Source: an uncultured Prevotella sp. (GTDB lineage Bacteria; Bacteroidota; Bacteroidia; Bacteroidales; Bacteroidaceae). From it: a stretch of DNA of 64,000 nt. The notes under the pieces were generated by a model. That model ran no database searches. It worked only from the letters and a program-made list of their open reading frames with translations, and was not told the DNA's origin. Of the stretch, positions 43,477 through 52,717 are shown one piece after another. Location of the stretch: the NCBI GenBank assembly GCA_946999045.1, contig CAMQBR010000003.1, positions 18,438 through 82,437 of the forward strand, given 5' to 3'. The position numbers were made by a program, and so were the translations under genes. The first letter of the stretch is position 1, and every line of letters begins with the position of its first letter.

Positions 43477-46071
43477 TTATCTAATTTCCACTACAGTAAT
43501 ACCTGCACCACCAAATTGCACGTGCTCATCGCAATAATTGGCAACGTTAGGTACAGTAGAGAGATATTGTCGAATAAGTTGGCGTAGTATTCCATTACCC
43601 TTACCATGCAAGATGCGAACCTGATCTACATCCATCAAAACAGCATCATCGATATAATGTTGTACTGCTAGCAATGCATCATCACCACGCATGCCACGCA
43701 CATCCAGTTCTTGCTTAAAGTCTTTGCGATGCTCATCAATTGTGGTACGAGTGATATTGTTCACTTTTACACCGCCCAGTCTATCTCGTAAGGTTTCCTT
43801 TACTTGCTCTTTGGGTGCACGCTCCAGTCGGTTTATACGCATTTTGGTGCGTATATCGCCAAAAATAACCACGGCATTGTTGTCGTTAATCTGTTGAACC
43901 GTACCTACAGAAGTTAGGCCAATAATGCGCACACGGTCGCCTACAGCAATGATATCTAATTTATTTGAGCAATTTAAACCTTGTAGTTTTCTGTCTTGTT
44001 CTTTCTGTTTTTGAGCCTGTTTATCGTTCTTTTGCTTTTCTCTTCGTTCCTTGCGTTGCTTAATCTGTTCTACTTTCTTAGCAAAATCCTCATCGCTCAT
44101 CACACCACGTTTACCATTATCAGGCTCATCTTTCAGTGCCTGCTCGTATGCTTTAAGGTTTTCACGAATTTTTCGGGTAGCTTCTTTCTCAGCTTGTTTC
44201 TCCCTTATTTCACGAATAGCATTCTCAATTCGTCGATTGCTTTCCTTGAAAAGATCATCTACTTGTTGCTTGGCACGTTTGATAATCATTTTTCGTTCTT
44301 GCTCCAAGTTCTTAATATCCTCCTCGTAGTGAGCTATCTTTTTCTCCAAATCCTTCTCGCATTGGTGCACTGTTTGACGTTTATTCTCCCAATAACGCTT
44401 ATCTCTAACGATATCTTGTAAGTACTTGTCGCTCTGAATGTAGTTAGTGCCCACCATGTTACTAGCGTCTTGTATCACCTGCTCGGGCAAACCAATCTTC
44501 CTGCTGATTTCGATTGCAAAACTACTTCCAGGTTGACCGATAGCCAATTGGAACAGCGCACGCATCTCATGTCTATCGTACAACATAGCCCCGTTGACCA
44601 CTCCCTGATGCTTATCTGCAAAATGCTTTAGGTTTTGGTAATGCGTTGTGATGATAGCCCATGCCTTTTTGTTACAGAACTGCTGTAACACAGCCTCTGC
44701 AATAGCACCACCAATCTGCGGCTCTGTGCCTGTTCCAAACTCGTCTATTAGCAAGAGTGTGCGATTGTTGGCTGCCTTCATCATGTTTTTCATGTTGAGC
44801 AAGTGGCTCGAGTAGGTACTCAAATCGTTTTCAATACTTTGCTCATCACCAATATCTATCATTACATTGTCGAAGATACCTGCCTTAGACTTCTCGCTCA
44901 CAGGTATACACAGTCCGCATTGCAGCATGTATTGCAACAGACAGGCAGTCTTAAGGCAAACCGATTTACCACCAGCATTCGGTCCAGATATGATGAGTAC
45001 TCGCTTTTGAGGTGTTAGCATGATGTCTAATGGCACAACCTTTTTACCTTGTTTCTCTAACGATTGGCTCAATAACGGATGTACGGCCCCCACCCAATCG
45101 ATATAAGACTGGTTGATGACCTCTGGTGTAATGGCTTTCATCTGCTTGGCTATCTGTCTTTTGGCATATATTACTTCAATCTTTGCTAACATCTTGTAAG
45201 ATTGTAATAGTGCTGGGATATGTGGACGGATATGGCTGGTAAGTGTTGTCAAGATGCGGATAACCTCCTTTCGTTCTTCCGCTTCCAGCTCTCTGATACG
45301 GTTATTAGCCTCTACCACCTCAGTAGGTTCAATGTATATAGTTTTACCTGTAGCCGACTCATCGTGCACAATACCCTTTATTTTTCGCTTCAATCTGGGT
45401 ACAATAGGTATCACCAATCTTCCGTCACGTAAGGTAGGAGTCGCATCTTTGTCAACCAATCCTTCGCTTTGTGCCGACCGCAAGATGCTGTTGAGCGTGC
45501 GAGATACGCTGCCTTCAGTATGCTTTAGCTCGCCTCTTATTTTTGCCAAGGTTGGCGAAGCGTTGTCGCGAATGTGTCCTAGCTTATCTAATATTTGGTC
45601 AATGCGCTGCAATAAATTAGGATAGAGCACCACCTGTACTGTTAATGTCTGCAATGTTGGGTAGCGATAAGTAGGCTTGGGCAGGTTTTCTTCATCTTCT
45701 TCTTTGTTGTCATCTGCCACAGGGGCATCTTCCTTTATCTGTCGTAACAGTTGGGTAATACCAGCTATTGTTTGCAAAGAACATCGCAAATGAAATAACT
45801 CCTCCTCTTCTATATGCGTATTTTCCAAGCGTATGTGTGATAGAGTGGGACGCATATCGTAGAAATATTGCAGCGGAAAATAATCCTCCTCTGTCAGTAT
45901 TCGGCTTAGTTCATTTATCTGTTGTAGCCACGTGCGTATCTCCTCAACATGAGTAGAAAACGACATAGCGTCAACTAACTCTTTACCCATGGTAGACAGG
46001 CAGTTGCTTTTGAGCATTGTCCTTATTTGGTTAAAACCAATTTTACTTTCAAAGTTGTGTGGATAAATCAT
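43477..46071 (-). CDS. mutS2: Endonuclease MutS2
   Basis: About 864 residues from the ATG at 46071 (MIYPHNFESKIGFNQIR). MutS-like core and clamp domains precede the ATPase domain with Walker A SGPNAGGKSVCLKT (about residue 362) and Walker B LLIDEFGTGTEP; a long charged coiled coil (about 510-690) follows and the C-terminal Smr nuclease domain is present (LDVRGMRGDDALL near 785, ILHGKGNGILRQLI). MutS2 suppresses homologous recombination or acts at stalled ribosomes, depending on the organism. A longer frame starts at 46098, but a -7 box lies inside that extension. Confidence 0.93.
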   Translation of the reverse strand: MIYPHNFESKIGFNQIRTMLKSNCLSTMGKELVDAMSFSTHVEEIRTWLQQINELSRILTEEDYFPLQYFYDMRPTLSHIRLENTHIEEEELFHLRCSLQTIAGITQLLRQIKEDAPVADDNKEEDEENLPKPTYRYPTLQTLTVQVVLYPNLLQRIDQILDKLGHIRDNASPTLAKIRGELKHTEGSVSRTLNSILRSAQSEGLVDKDATPTLRDGRLVIPIVPRLKRKIKGIVHDESATGKTIYIEPTEVVEANNRIRELEAEERKEVIRILTTLTSHIRPHIPALLQSYKMLAKIEVIYAKRQIAKQMKAITPEVINQSYIDWVGAVHPLLSQSLEKQGKKVVPLDIMLTPQKRVLIISGPNAGGKSVCLKTACLLQYMLQCGLCIPVSEKSKAGIFDNVMIDIGDEQSIENDLSTYSSHLLNMKNMMKAANNRTLLLIDEFGTGTEPQIGGAIAEAVLQQFCNKKAWAIITTHYQNLKHFADKHQGVVNGAMLYDRHEMRALFQLAIGQPGSSFAIEISRKIGLPEQVIQDASNMVGTNYIQSDKYLQDIVRDKRYWENKRQTVHQCEKDLEKKIAHYEEDIKNLEQERKMIIKRAKQQVDDLFKESNRRIENAIREIREKQAEKEATRKIRENLKAYEQALKDEPDNGKRGVMSDEDFAKKVEQIKQRKERREKQKNDKQAQKQKEQDRKLQGLNCSNKLDIIAVGDRVRIIGLTSVGTVQQINDNNAVVIFGDIRTKMRINRLERAPKEQVKETLRDRLGGVKVNNITRTTIDEHRKDFKQELDVRGMRGDDALLAVQHYIDDAVLMDVDQVRILHGKGNGILRQLIRQYLSTVPNVANYCDEHVQFGGAGITVVEIR

Positions 46072-46075
46072 ATTG

Positions 46076-46083
46076 CAAAGGTA
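46076..46083 (-). promoter_or_regulatory. -7 box directly at the mutS2 start
   Basis: TACCTTTG (minus strand) ends 4 bp before the ATG at 46071. If used, transcription would start at or within the start codon. No TTTG lies at the -33 position, so the box is only a candidate. Confidence 0.4.
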
Positions 46084-46171
46084 CACATTTATGTGCATAT
46101 TGCATCGTTATCGTTTCATTTATCCGCTTATGTTGTGATGTGTTTTTTGTGTAGGTATATTTTTGTGCAAA

Positions 46172-46234
46172 ACAATTCCATAGAGATTGTAGTACAAAGT
46201 CATTGAGATTGTGTTACAATACTATTGTTTAAAG
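46172..46234. repeat. Second array of 19-bp palindromes at a 22-bp period
   Basis: Units start at 46172 (ACAATTCCATAGAGATTGT), 46194 (ACAAAGTCATTGAGATTGT) and 46216 (degenerate, ACAATACTATTG). Spacing is again 22 bp with 3-bp spacers, as at 31612-31718, but the units have diverged. They lie in the 359-bp gap between the divergent mutS2 and ftsY genes, which also holds a -7 box TATCTTTG at 46293-46300 facing ftsY. Confidence 0.7.
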
Positions 46235-46430
46235 TTGAATTTACCCTTGATATTTTATGGCGTCAGTTATAGACTATTTTCAAAAAATATACTATCTTTG
46301 CAATATGTATTACCTAATTGTGAATAGCCCTATTGATAGTTAGGTATATTTGTTGTCGTAGCAGATGGAGCTATGATAGCAAATAGTTAACACCATTTGG
46401 GTGTATATTAATGATTATACAATATAGATT

Positions 46431-47393
46431 ATGGGAATTTTTGGTCTCTTCAACAAGAAGAAAAAAGAAACTTTAGATCGGGGTTTAGAAAAAACAAAAC
46501 GAAATGTTTTTGATAAGCTCTCACGTGCTATCATTGGTAAATCTAAGGTGGATGACGAGGTGTTGGATAATCTCGAAGAGGTACTTATTACATCAGATGT
46601 AGGTGTAGCTACCACTTTGAAGACAATACAGCGTATTGAGGAGAGAGTAGGACGTGACAAATATGTGTCAACGTCAGAGTTGAATTCTATTTTAAGAGAA
46701 GAGATTGCTGCATTATTGGCAGAAAATAATACTGCTGATAATGATAATTGGGATTTACCTACCACACACAAACCATATGTTATTTTAGTAGTGGGAGTAA
46801 ATGGTGTAGGTAAAACCACCACTATAGGTAAATTAGCTTATCAGTTTAAACGGTCTGGAAAGAAAGTATACTTAGGTGCTGCTGATACTTACAGAGCTGC
46901 AGCTGTAGAACAAATTATGATATGGGGCAATCGTGTAGGCGTTCCTGTAGTTAAACAACAAATGGGAGCAGACCCCGCTTCTGTTGCATTCGATACACTG
47001 CAAAGTGCTAAAGCTAATGGTGCAGATGTTGTTTTAATTGATACGGCAGGTAGATTACACAACAAAGTAGGTTTGATGAACGAGCTGAAGAAGATAAAGG
47101 ATGTTATGAAAAAAGTGCTTCCTGATGCACCTGATGAAGTAATGTTAGTATTGGATGGCAGCACAGGGCAGAATGCTTTTGAGCAAGCAAAGCAGTTTTC
47201 TGCCGTTACACAAATTACATCTTTGGCTATTACCAAGTTAGACGGAACTGCTAAAGGTGGGGTAGTTATTGGTATTAGCGATCAATTAAAGGTTCCTGTA
47301 AAATATATCGGATTAGGTGAGCAAATGGATGACTTACAATTATTTAATCGAAAAGAATTTGTAGACAGCTTATTTAGTAAGAATATAGGTTAG
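46431..47393 (+). CDS. ftsY: Signal recognition particle receptor FtsY
   Basis: A 320-residue SRP-type GTPase. The N domain (about 1-100) is followed by the G domain with GVNGVGKTTTIGK near 123, DTAGRLHNK near 204 and TKLDGTAKGG near 266. It lacks the long acidic A domain of E. coli FtsY, as usual in this phylum. It docks SRP-ribosome complexes at the inner membrane. First of a row of four genes reading rightward; 64 bp before rimO. Confidence 0.96.
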   Translation: MGIFGLFNKKKKETLDRGLEKTKRNVFDKLSRAIIGKSKVDDEVLDNLEEVLITSDVGVATTLKTIQRIEERVGRDKYVSTSELNSILREEIAALLAENNTADNDNWDLPTTHKPYVILVVGVNGVGKTTTIGKLAYQFKRSGKKVYLGAADTYRAAAVEQIMIWGNRVGVPVVKQQMGADPASVAFDTLQSAKANGADVVLIDTAGRLHNKVGLMNELKKIKDVMKKVLPDAPDEVMLVLDGSTGQNAFEQAKQFSAVTQITSLAITKLDGTAKGGVVIGISDQLKVPVKYIGLGEQMDDLQLFNRKEFVDSLFSKNIG

Positions 47394-47457
47394 AAAAAAA
47401 AGAATTTATTACAATACGAAAAATAATTGTCAAAATAAAAAAAAGAAATTTATTGTC

Positions 47458-48756
47458 TTGAAGAAAAATCAAATTGACATTATTACCATGGGCTGCTCTA
47501 AAAATCTTGTTGATAGTGAGACTTTGATGAAGCAGTTCGAGGCAAATGGATACAAATGTACACATGATAGCGAGCAGCCAGAGGGCGAGATAGTTGTTAT
47601 AAACACATGTGGATTTATTGAAAAAGCTAAACAAGAAAGTATCAATACAATACTTAATTTTGTAAAAGCCAAACAAGAGGGTAAACTCCACAAGTTATAT
47701 GTAATGGGATGTCTCAGTCAGAGATACAAGGATGAATTAGAAAGAGAGATACCCGAGGTAGACAAATACTACGGAAAATTTAATTACAAACAACTTCTGG
47801 CTGATTTAGGAAAGGCAGAAATACCCGCATGCAATGGTATGAGGCATCTTACTACGCCTTCACATTATGCTTATATAAAAATATCTGAAGGATGTAACAG
47901 GCATTGTGCCTACTGTGCTATACCTATTATGACAGGCAAACATAAAAGTCGTACCAAAGATGATATCCTTAACGAAGTGAGAAACTTGGTGGCTCATGGC
48001 GTTAAAGAATTTCACGTTATAGCACAAGAATTAACGTATTATGGTGTTGATATAGACGGACATCATCACATAGCCGATTTAATTTCGGATATGTCAGATA
48101 TCGAAGGAGTACAGTGGATACGACTCCATTATGCTTATCCTAACCAGTTTCCACTGGAGCTATTAGACGTTATGCGCACCAAACTGAATGTTTGCAAATA
48201 TCTGGATATAGCTCTACAGCATATCTCCGATTCTGTTTTACAGCGTATGCATCGGCACGTTACCAAGCAAGAAACTTTCAAATTGCTCAAAACTATAAGA
48301 GAAAAAGTGCCTGGTATCTGTATTCGTACCACGTTATTGGTAGGATTTCCTGGAGAAACAGAGCAAGATTTTGAAGAACTTGTAGATTTCGTTCGTTGGG
48401 CACGTTTTGAGCGAATGGGTGCATTTACTTATTCAGAAGAAGAAGGTACATACGGTGCTATGCATTATAAAGATGACGTTCCACCAGTGATAAAGCAGCA
48501 ACGCTTGGACATATTGATGGATGTGCAGCAAAAAATTAGTGCTGAGCTTGAGGCAGAAAAGATAGGACAGACTCTCAAAGTGATTATTGATAGTAAGGAG
48601 GGCGAATATTATATAGGGCGTTCTGAGTATAGTTCGCCTGAGGTAGATCCAGAAGTATTAATCCATTCTCCTCAACAACCTTTAACCATAGGCAATTTTT
48701 ATAATGTAAGAATTACCGATGCCGAAGAATTTGATTTGTATGGAGAAATAGTTTAA
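47458..48756 (+). CDS. rimO: Ribosomal protein S12 methylthiotransferase RimO
   Basis: A 432-residue radical-SAM enzyme that adds a methylthio group to an aspartate of ribosomal protein S12. The N-terminal UPF0004 domain carries cysteines in MGCSKNLVDSE, NTCGFIEKAKQES and MGCLSQRYKDEL; the radical-SAM motif is EGCNRHCAYCAIP near 144; a C-terminal TRAM domain ends the protein. The start is TTG at 47458: the conserved KKNQIDIITMGCSKN N-terminus leaves no ATG before it. Confidence 0.95.
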   Translation: MKKNQIDIITMGCSKNLVDSETLMKQFEANGYKCTHDSEQPEGEIVVINTCGFIEKAKQESINTILNFVKAKQEGKLHKLYVMGCLSQRYKDELEREIPEVDKYYGKFNYKQLLADLGKAEIPACNGMRHLTTPSHYAYIKISEGCNRHCAYCAIPIMTGKHKSRTKDDILNEVRNLVAHGVKEFHVIAQELTYYGVDIDGHHHIADLISDMSDIEGVQWIRLHYAYPNQFPLELLDVMRTKLNVCKYLDIALQHISDSVLQRMHRHVTKQETFKLLKTIREKVPGICIRTTLLVGFPGETEQDFEELVDFVRWARFERMGAFTYSEEEGTYGAMHYKDDVPPVIKQQRLDILMDVQQKISAELEAEKIGQTLKVIIDSKEGEYYIGRSEYSSPEVDPEVLIHSPQQPLTIGNFYNVRITDAEEFDLYGEIV

Positions 48757-48777
48757 GATATATATATATTAGTTCTC

Positions 48778-49065
48778 ATGAATAATAAAGAATTTATAGC
48801 AGAACTTGCTCAACGTTGCGGATATACGCAAGAAAATACTCAAACATATGTTCGTACGTTGTTAGAATCTATGGCGTTAAAGTTTGACAAAGGTGAGGAA
48901 GTTGCTATCCCAACCTTTGGTACTTTCGAGATAAAGAAGCGTGTAGAGCGCATTCTTGTTAATCCGTCAACAGGCAAACGAATGATGGTGCCACCTAAAT
49001 TAGTACTTAACTTTAGACCTATAGCTTCGGTAAAAGAAAAATTGAAGAAGGGAGGAGGTGTATGA
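48778..49065 (+). CDS. HU-family DNA-binding protein
   Basis: A 95-residue histone-like protein. The usual HU/IHF pattern is visible: helical N-terminal half (NNKEFIAELAQRCGYTQENT), the VAIPTFGTFEIKKR turn and the DNA-binding beta-arm with NPSTGKRMMVPP, which contains the intercalating proline region. The C-terminus ends in KKGGGV. It overlaps the next HU-like gene by 4 bp (ATGA), so both subunits are probably made together and could form a heterodimer. Confidence 0.92.
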   Translation: MNNKEFIAELAQRCGYTQENTQTYVRTLLESMALKFDKGEEVAIPTFGTFEIKKRVERILVNPSTGKRMMVPPKLVLNFRPIASVKEKLKKGGGV

Positions 49066-50450
49066 TTAAGATAACAGACTTAACCAATGCCTTGGTAGAA
49101 AAGAACAAAATGACCAAGAAAGAGGCTGAATTTTTTATCTCTCTTTTTGTGGATGTGATAACAGACGGTATAAAAAGCGATAAGCAAGTAAAAATTAAAG
49201 GCTTAGGTACGTTTAAGGTAACATCTGTAAGTTCGCGCGAAAGTGTAGATGTAAATACGGGCGAACGTATTATTATAGAGGGTAGAGATAAAATATCTTT
49301 TATACCTGAAACCTCTCTTAAGAACAGAGTGAACGCTCCGTTTGAACAATTCGAGACGGTAATGGTAAACGATGATGCTGATTTCTCTGCAATTGATGAC
49401 CGATATGTAGCACAACAAGCACAACTGTCTACAGAGGTTGTTAATCATCCAGAAGAGAAACTACAACCTAAAGCACCAGCATTTGTAACAGAAGAGGTTC
49501 ATGATAATGTGGATGAAAAAGAACTTCAAGCTCCGAAAGAAGTAAAGAAAAAAGAAGATAAACCATCTCATGAAGAACCTTCTATACAAGAAGATCCTAC
49601 TAAAAATGAAGAGAAGACTTTTGAAGAAACAAACGATGAGCAACCTCTTGAGCAGCACCAAACTGAAAGCATAGTACTTTTGCAGGCGGACGTAAAAGAA
49701 AGCAAATCAGTAACTTCTACTATAGAAGACGAAAAAAACACGCAAACTCCTGTATCAGAAGAGACAATGTCTGATAATAATATGGCTTTAGAGCAAATAT
49801 TACATCGTACTCAACGCACCCAAAAGTATTTACTTGCATTGGTAGCTTTATTATTAGCATCTATTTGTTTTGGCGGACTTTACACAATAAAGCAATTCTC
49901 TTTAAGAGATAATCGTATCAAGCATCTTATGGTACAATTGCAATCTAATAAGCAAAGAACATCAAGTTTACTTGCTGATAGTATGCCCTCTGAAAAAACA
50001 GACCCAGAAATATCACGACAATCTACGTCTGTACGAGAGAACAATGCTACCATTTCTTCTCAGAAATACGCAACCATTTCTTCTCAGAAACAACAGAAAG
50101 ATACAAAAGAAGAAATATCCAAATTCTCATCTTATACAGACCAACAAGCTACTGAACATCAGAAACAGGTATCTTCGTCTGTTGATAACAATGAGGATGG
50201 AGATAAGTCTTCAAATACATATAGCAGTGCATCGCATTATAATAAGGATCTGCGTATTCGTACAGGAGCTTATATAATTACTGGTATTGCAAAAACTGTA
50301 ACTGTACGTCAGAATCAAACTTTAAGTTCGATTAGTAAAACTTATTTAGGTCCTGGTATGGAATGTTACATTGAAGCAGTAAATGAAAAAAAAACAGTAA
50401 AAACTGGCGACAAAATTAGAATACCTTCTTTAAAATTAAAGAAAAGATAG
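49062..50450 (+). CDS. HU-domain protein with a membrane span and a LysM-like domain
   Basis: A 462-residue fusion. Residues 1-95 are an HU/IHF-like DNA-binding domain (KIKGLGTFKVTSVSSRESVD and VNTGERI at the arm). Residues 96-250 are acidic and proline/glutamate-rich. One hydrophobic segment spans 256-275 (YLLALVALLLASICFGGLYT), preceded by basic residues, which places the HU domain in the cytoplasm. Residues 276-400 are serine/glutamine-rich, with a near-tandem ATISSQKYATISSQK. Residues 405-458 are LysM-like (VTVRQNQTLSSISKTYLG). DNA attachment to the membrane and peptidoglycan is inference. Translationally coupled to the upstream HU gene. Confidence 0.88.
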   Translation: MIKITDLTNALVEKNKMTKKEAEFFISLFVDVITDGIKSDKQVKIKGLGTFKVTSVSSRESVDVNTGERIIIEGRDKISFIPETSLKNRVNAPFEQFETVMVNDDADFSAIDDRYVAQQAQLSTEVVNHPEEKLQPKAPAFVTEEVHDNVDEKELQAPKEVKKKEDKPSHEEPSIQEDPTKNEEKTFEETNDEQPLEQHQTESIVLLQADVKESKSVTSTIEDEKNTQTPVSEETMSDNNMALEQILHRTQRTQKYLLALVALLLASICFGGLYTIKQFSLRDNRIKHLMVQLQSNKQRTSSLLADSMPSEKTDPEISRQSTSVRENNATISSQKYATISSQKQQKDTKEEISKFSSYTDQQATEHQKQVSSSVDNNEDGDKSSNTYSSASHYNKDLRIRTGAYIITGIAKTVTVRQNQTLSSISKTYLGPGMECYIEAVNEKKTVKTGDKIRIPSLKLKKR

Positions 50451-50521
50451 ACTAAAACAAGATGTGCAAAGATTTCGCCCTCGTTTTTCCTTTAGAAGTA
50501 TCTGAAAGAGATAGAGCAAGG

Positions 50522-50885
50522 GCGATATAGAGTACCAATTCGTCCCAGCGAAGTTTATAGAATCCAGTACTCGCCCATATGATTTTAGAACTCAAGCAGT
50601 CCTGTGCCATCTGCTTTGTGATAGACAGCAAAGCCACAGTGCTCCCAGTGAAGCAATTTGATTCGGTTATGGGAGCGATTGAAAAAAACGTAGACAACAC
50701 CATGAGAAGGATTGAAATCATTACTGCGTATCAATTGTGACAGACGAAGAATACACTAATATATGTCCACGGGAGTTACAACAAACCCGAAAAACATTTG
50801 TTTCGTTAAGTACAAACATAAGTTTTTCGGGCAAAGATAGTAAAGTAGGAAAACCCAGCAAAGGCGGCTAATATTGGATGCTTAC
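50522..50885 (-). pseudogene. IS66-family relic with tnpB fragment
   Basis: Ends at the right with GGCTAATATTGGATGCTTAC. The minus strand encodes a broken TnpB-like frame (SHNRIKLLHWEHCGF in one frame, FYKLRWDELVLYI in another). It matches the relic at 29074-29434 and starts at the same internal base (CGATATAGAGTACCAATTCG). It lies just after the HU-LysM gene and fills the gap 50451-50910; the remaining 70 bp hold nothing recognisable. Confidence 0.8.
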
Positions 50886-50910
50886 ATTATATTTAGTTTA
50901 ATCAACCACA

Positions 50911-52602
50911 CTATCCGCAACAGAAGAGAACTATCATCTGTGCCGTAAATATTCTTAAGAACATACTTAATGGATATACGGTAGAATAACCTACAGATGG
51001 TGCTTCGTGTGAGCAAACAGAATTGGCATATGCCAATGCTGGTGGATCGGTATAAGTACCAGCCAGCATACCCATAATGGTATAATAATTAAATTTGTAC
51101 TTTAAGCGGGCAATGATTCCTACTATTAAAATGGGTATAATGGTAATCAATGCACCTGTATATACGTATTTAATACCATCGCCTTGTACAACGGTTTCAA
51201 CGAATCCTGCACCAGCCTTGATACCCACACTCGCCAAGAAAAGAACCAAACCAATTTCTCTCAGCATCATGTTTGCAGAGGTTGTAGTATAAGTAACCAA
51301 CTTCATGCGATAACCATAGCGACCAACCAAGATGGCAATGATAAGCGGACCGCCTGCAATACCTAATTTCAAGGGTACAGGCATACCAGGTATGGAAATA
51401 GGGATGCTACCAAAGATGATGCCTAGGAAGATACCAATAAATATGGTTGCAATATTAGGAATATTGAGGTGCTTAATTGAGTTTCCCATGAGCTCGGCTA
51501 TACGGTCAACATTTTCTTCTGTTCCAACAGCCATAACACGGTCACCTACATGTAGGTGTAAGCTCTCATTGGCAAATAGACTCATGCCTTGACGCATTAC
51601 ACGGGTGATGTTTACACCATATACATCCGACAAGTGCATCTTTCCTAAAACCTTACCATTCATTGAAGAGTTGGTAATAACAATGCTCTTTGATACCATA
51701 GGTTGCTTTACATCCTCTTCTATCCATGGTTCATCAATGGTTGGTCCGATAAAGGCTTGTACAGCTTCTACATCGGCTTGTGCACAAACAACAAGTAATT
51801 CATCGCCTTTTTCTATCTTAGTATTTGCTTTAGGAATGCCAACATCTCCCTTATGTAACAGACGGGTACAAACGAAATCGCGATTAAGAAATTCCTTAAT
51901 CTGCAGGAATGTTCTGCCAGATATATAAGCATTATTTACTTTCAACCTGATTTGGCAAGGTTTTGATTGAGGATTAGTTTCTTCAGTTTGTGATAGTGCA
52001 TCGTCTTCTGCCTTCATGTTGACACGACAAATGTAGCGAATGGTAATAGTTGCACCGATAATTCCTAATACACCAAGTGGATAAGCACAAGCATAACCAC
52101 TGGCAATTTGTGGTATATCACCTTTAGAGAATACAGAGTTTAATGCTTCGTTGGCAGCTCCAAGTCCTGGCGTATTGGTAACAGCTCCCGACAATGCACC
52201 TACCATCATAGGCAGATTTTTTATGTCCAACGTATCAAAGAAGATAAAATAGCAGACAAACATCACTGCAATATTCAACAGAATAATGGCAGTAGAGAGC
52301 AAATTAAGGGTAATACCTCCTTTTTTGAAACTCTCAAAAAAGCCTGGTCCCACTTGCAAACCAATACAAAAGATAAAAAGAATAAGTCCAAAGTCTTGTA
52401 AGAATGTTAGGATGTTAACAGGTGCAGTAAAGCCGATATGTCCTGCAACGATACCTGCAAACAATACAAAGGTAACACCTAATGATATTCCGCCTATCTT
52501 TATCTTTCCTAATAAAACACCTGCCGATATAACAATAGCATACAACAATGCGATATGTGCTACCGATTCTGTATTGGTAAATAATGATAATATCCAGTCC
52601 AT
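50911..52602 (-). CDS. YidE/YbjL/AspT-family transporter
   Basis: A 563-residue membrane protein. Two homologous membrane halves each contain the family's duplicated motif (GALSGAVTNTPGLGAANEAL near 145 and GMLAGTYTDPPALAYANS near 520). Two TrkA-C domains lie between them (about 215-300 and 305-385), as usual. The AspT member exchanges aspartate for alanine, but the substrate of this subgroup is unknown. It follows proS in the same direction after a 115-bp gap that holds a striking hairpin. Confidence 0.85.
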   Translation of the reverse strand: MDWILSLFTNTESVAHIALLYAIVISAGVLLGKIKIGGISLGVTFVLFAGIVAGHIGFTAPVNILTFLQDFGLILFIFCIGLQVGPGFFESFKKGGITLNLLSTAIILLNIAVMFVCYFIFFDTLDIKNLPMMVGALSGAVTNTPGLGAANEALNSVFSKGDIPQIASGYACAYPLGVLGIIGATITIRYICRVNMKAEDDALSQTEETNPQSKPCQIRLKVNNAYISGRTFLQIKEFLNRDFVCTRLLHKGDVGIPKANTKIEKGDELLVVCAQADVEAVQAFIGPTIDEPWIEEDVKQPMVSKSIVITNSSMNGKVLGKMHLSDVYGVNITRVMRQGMSLFANESLHLHVGDRVMAVGTEENVDRIAELMGNSIKHLNIPNIATIFIGIFLGIIFGSIPISIPGMPVPLKLGIAGGPLIIAILVGRYGYRMKLVTYTTTSANMMLREIGLVLFLASVGIKAGAGFVETVVQGDGIKYVYTGALITIIPILIVGIIARLKYKFNYYTIMGMLAGTYTDPPALAYANSVCSHEAPSVGYSTVYPLSMFLRIFTAQMIVLFCCG

Positions 52603-52618
52603 TTAGATCTAAAGTTTA

Positions 52619-52658
52619 GAATATATGAGGGGGGGATGTCATCCTCCCTCATATATTC
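52619..52658 (-). promoter_or_regulatory. Long hairpin in the leader of the transporter gene
   Basis: GAATATATGAGG pairs perfectly with CCTCATATATTC, and the inner GGATG/CATCC continue the stem. It ends only 17 bp before the transporter ATG (52602). After the stem the leftward strand has no T tract, so it is not a classic terminator, although it could still end proS transcription or affect the translation of the next gene. Confidence 0.55.
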
Positions 52659-52717
52659 TTAGGTTAGTAGCTTTTCAAAATAAATAAAAAGAAAGATTTA
52701 TAAAATAGTCCGAAGCA

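Noticed and set aside
43996..44421. A 141-codon hydrophobic frame opposite mutS2
   Set aside because: It mirrors the charged coiled coil of MutS2; Phe/Leu-rich antisense frames are expected opposite Lys/Glu-rich coding sequence.
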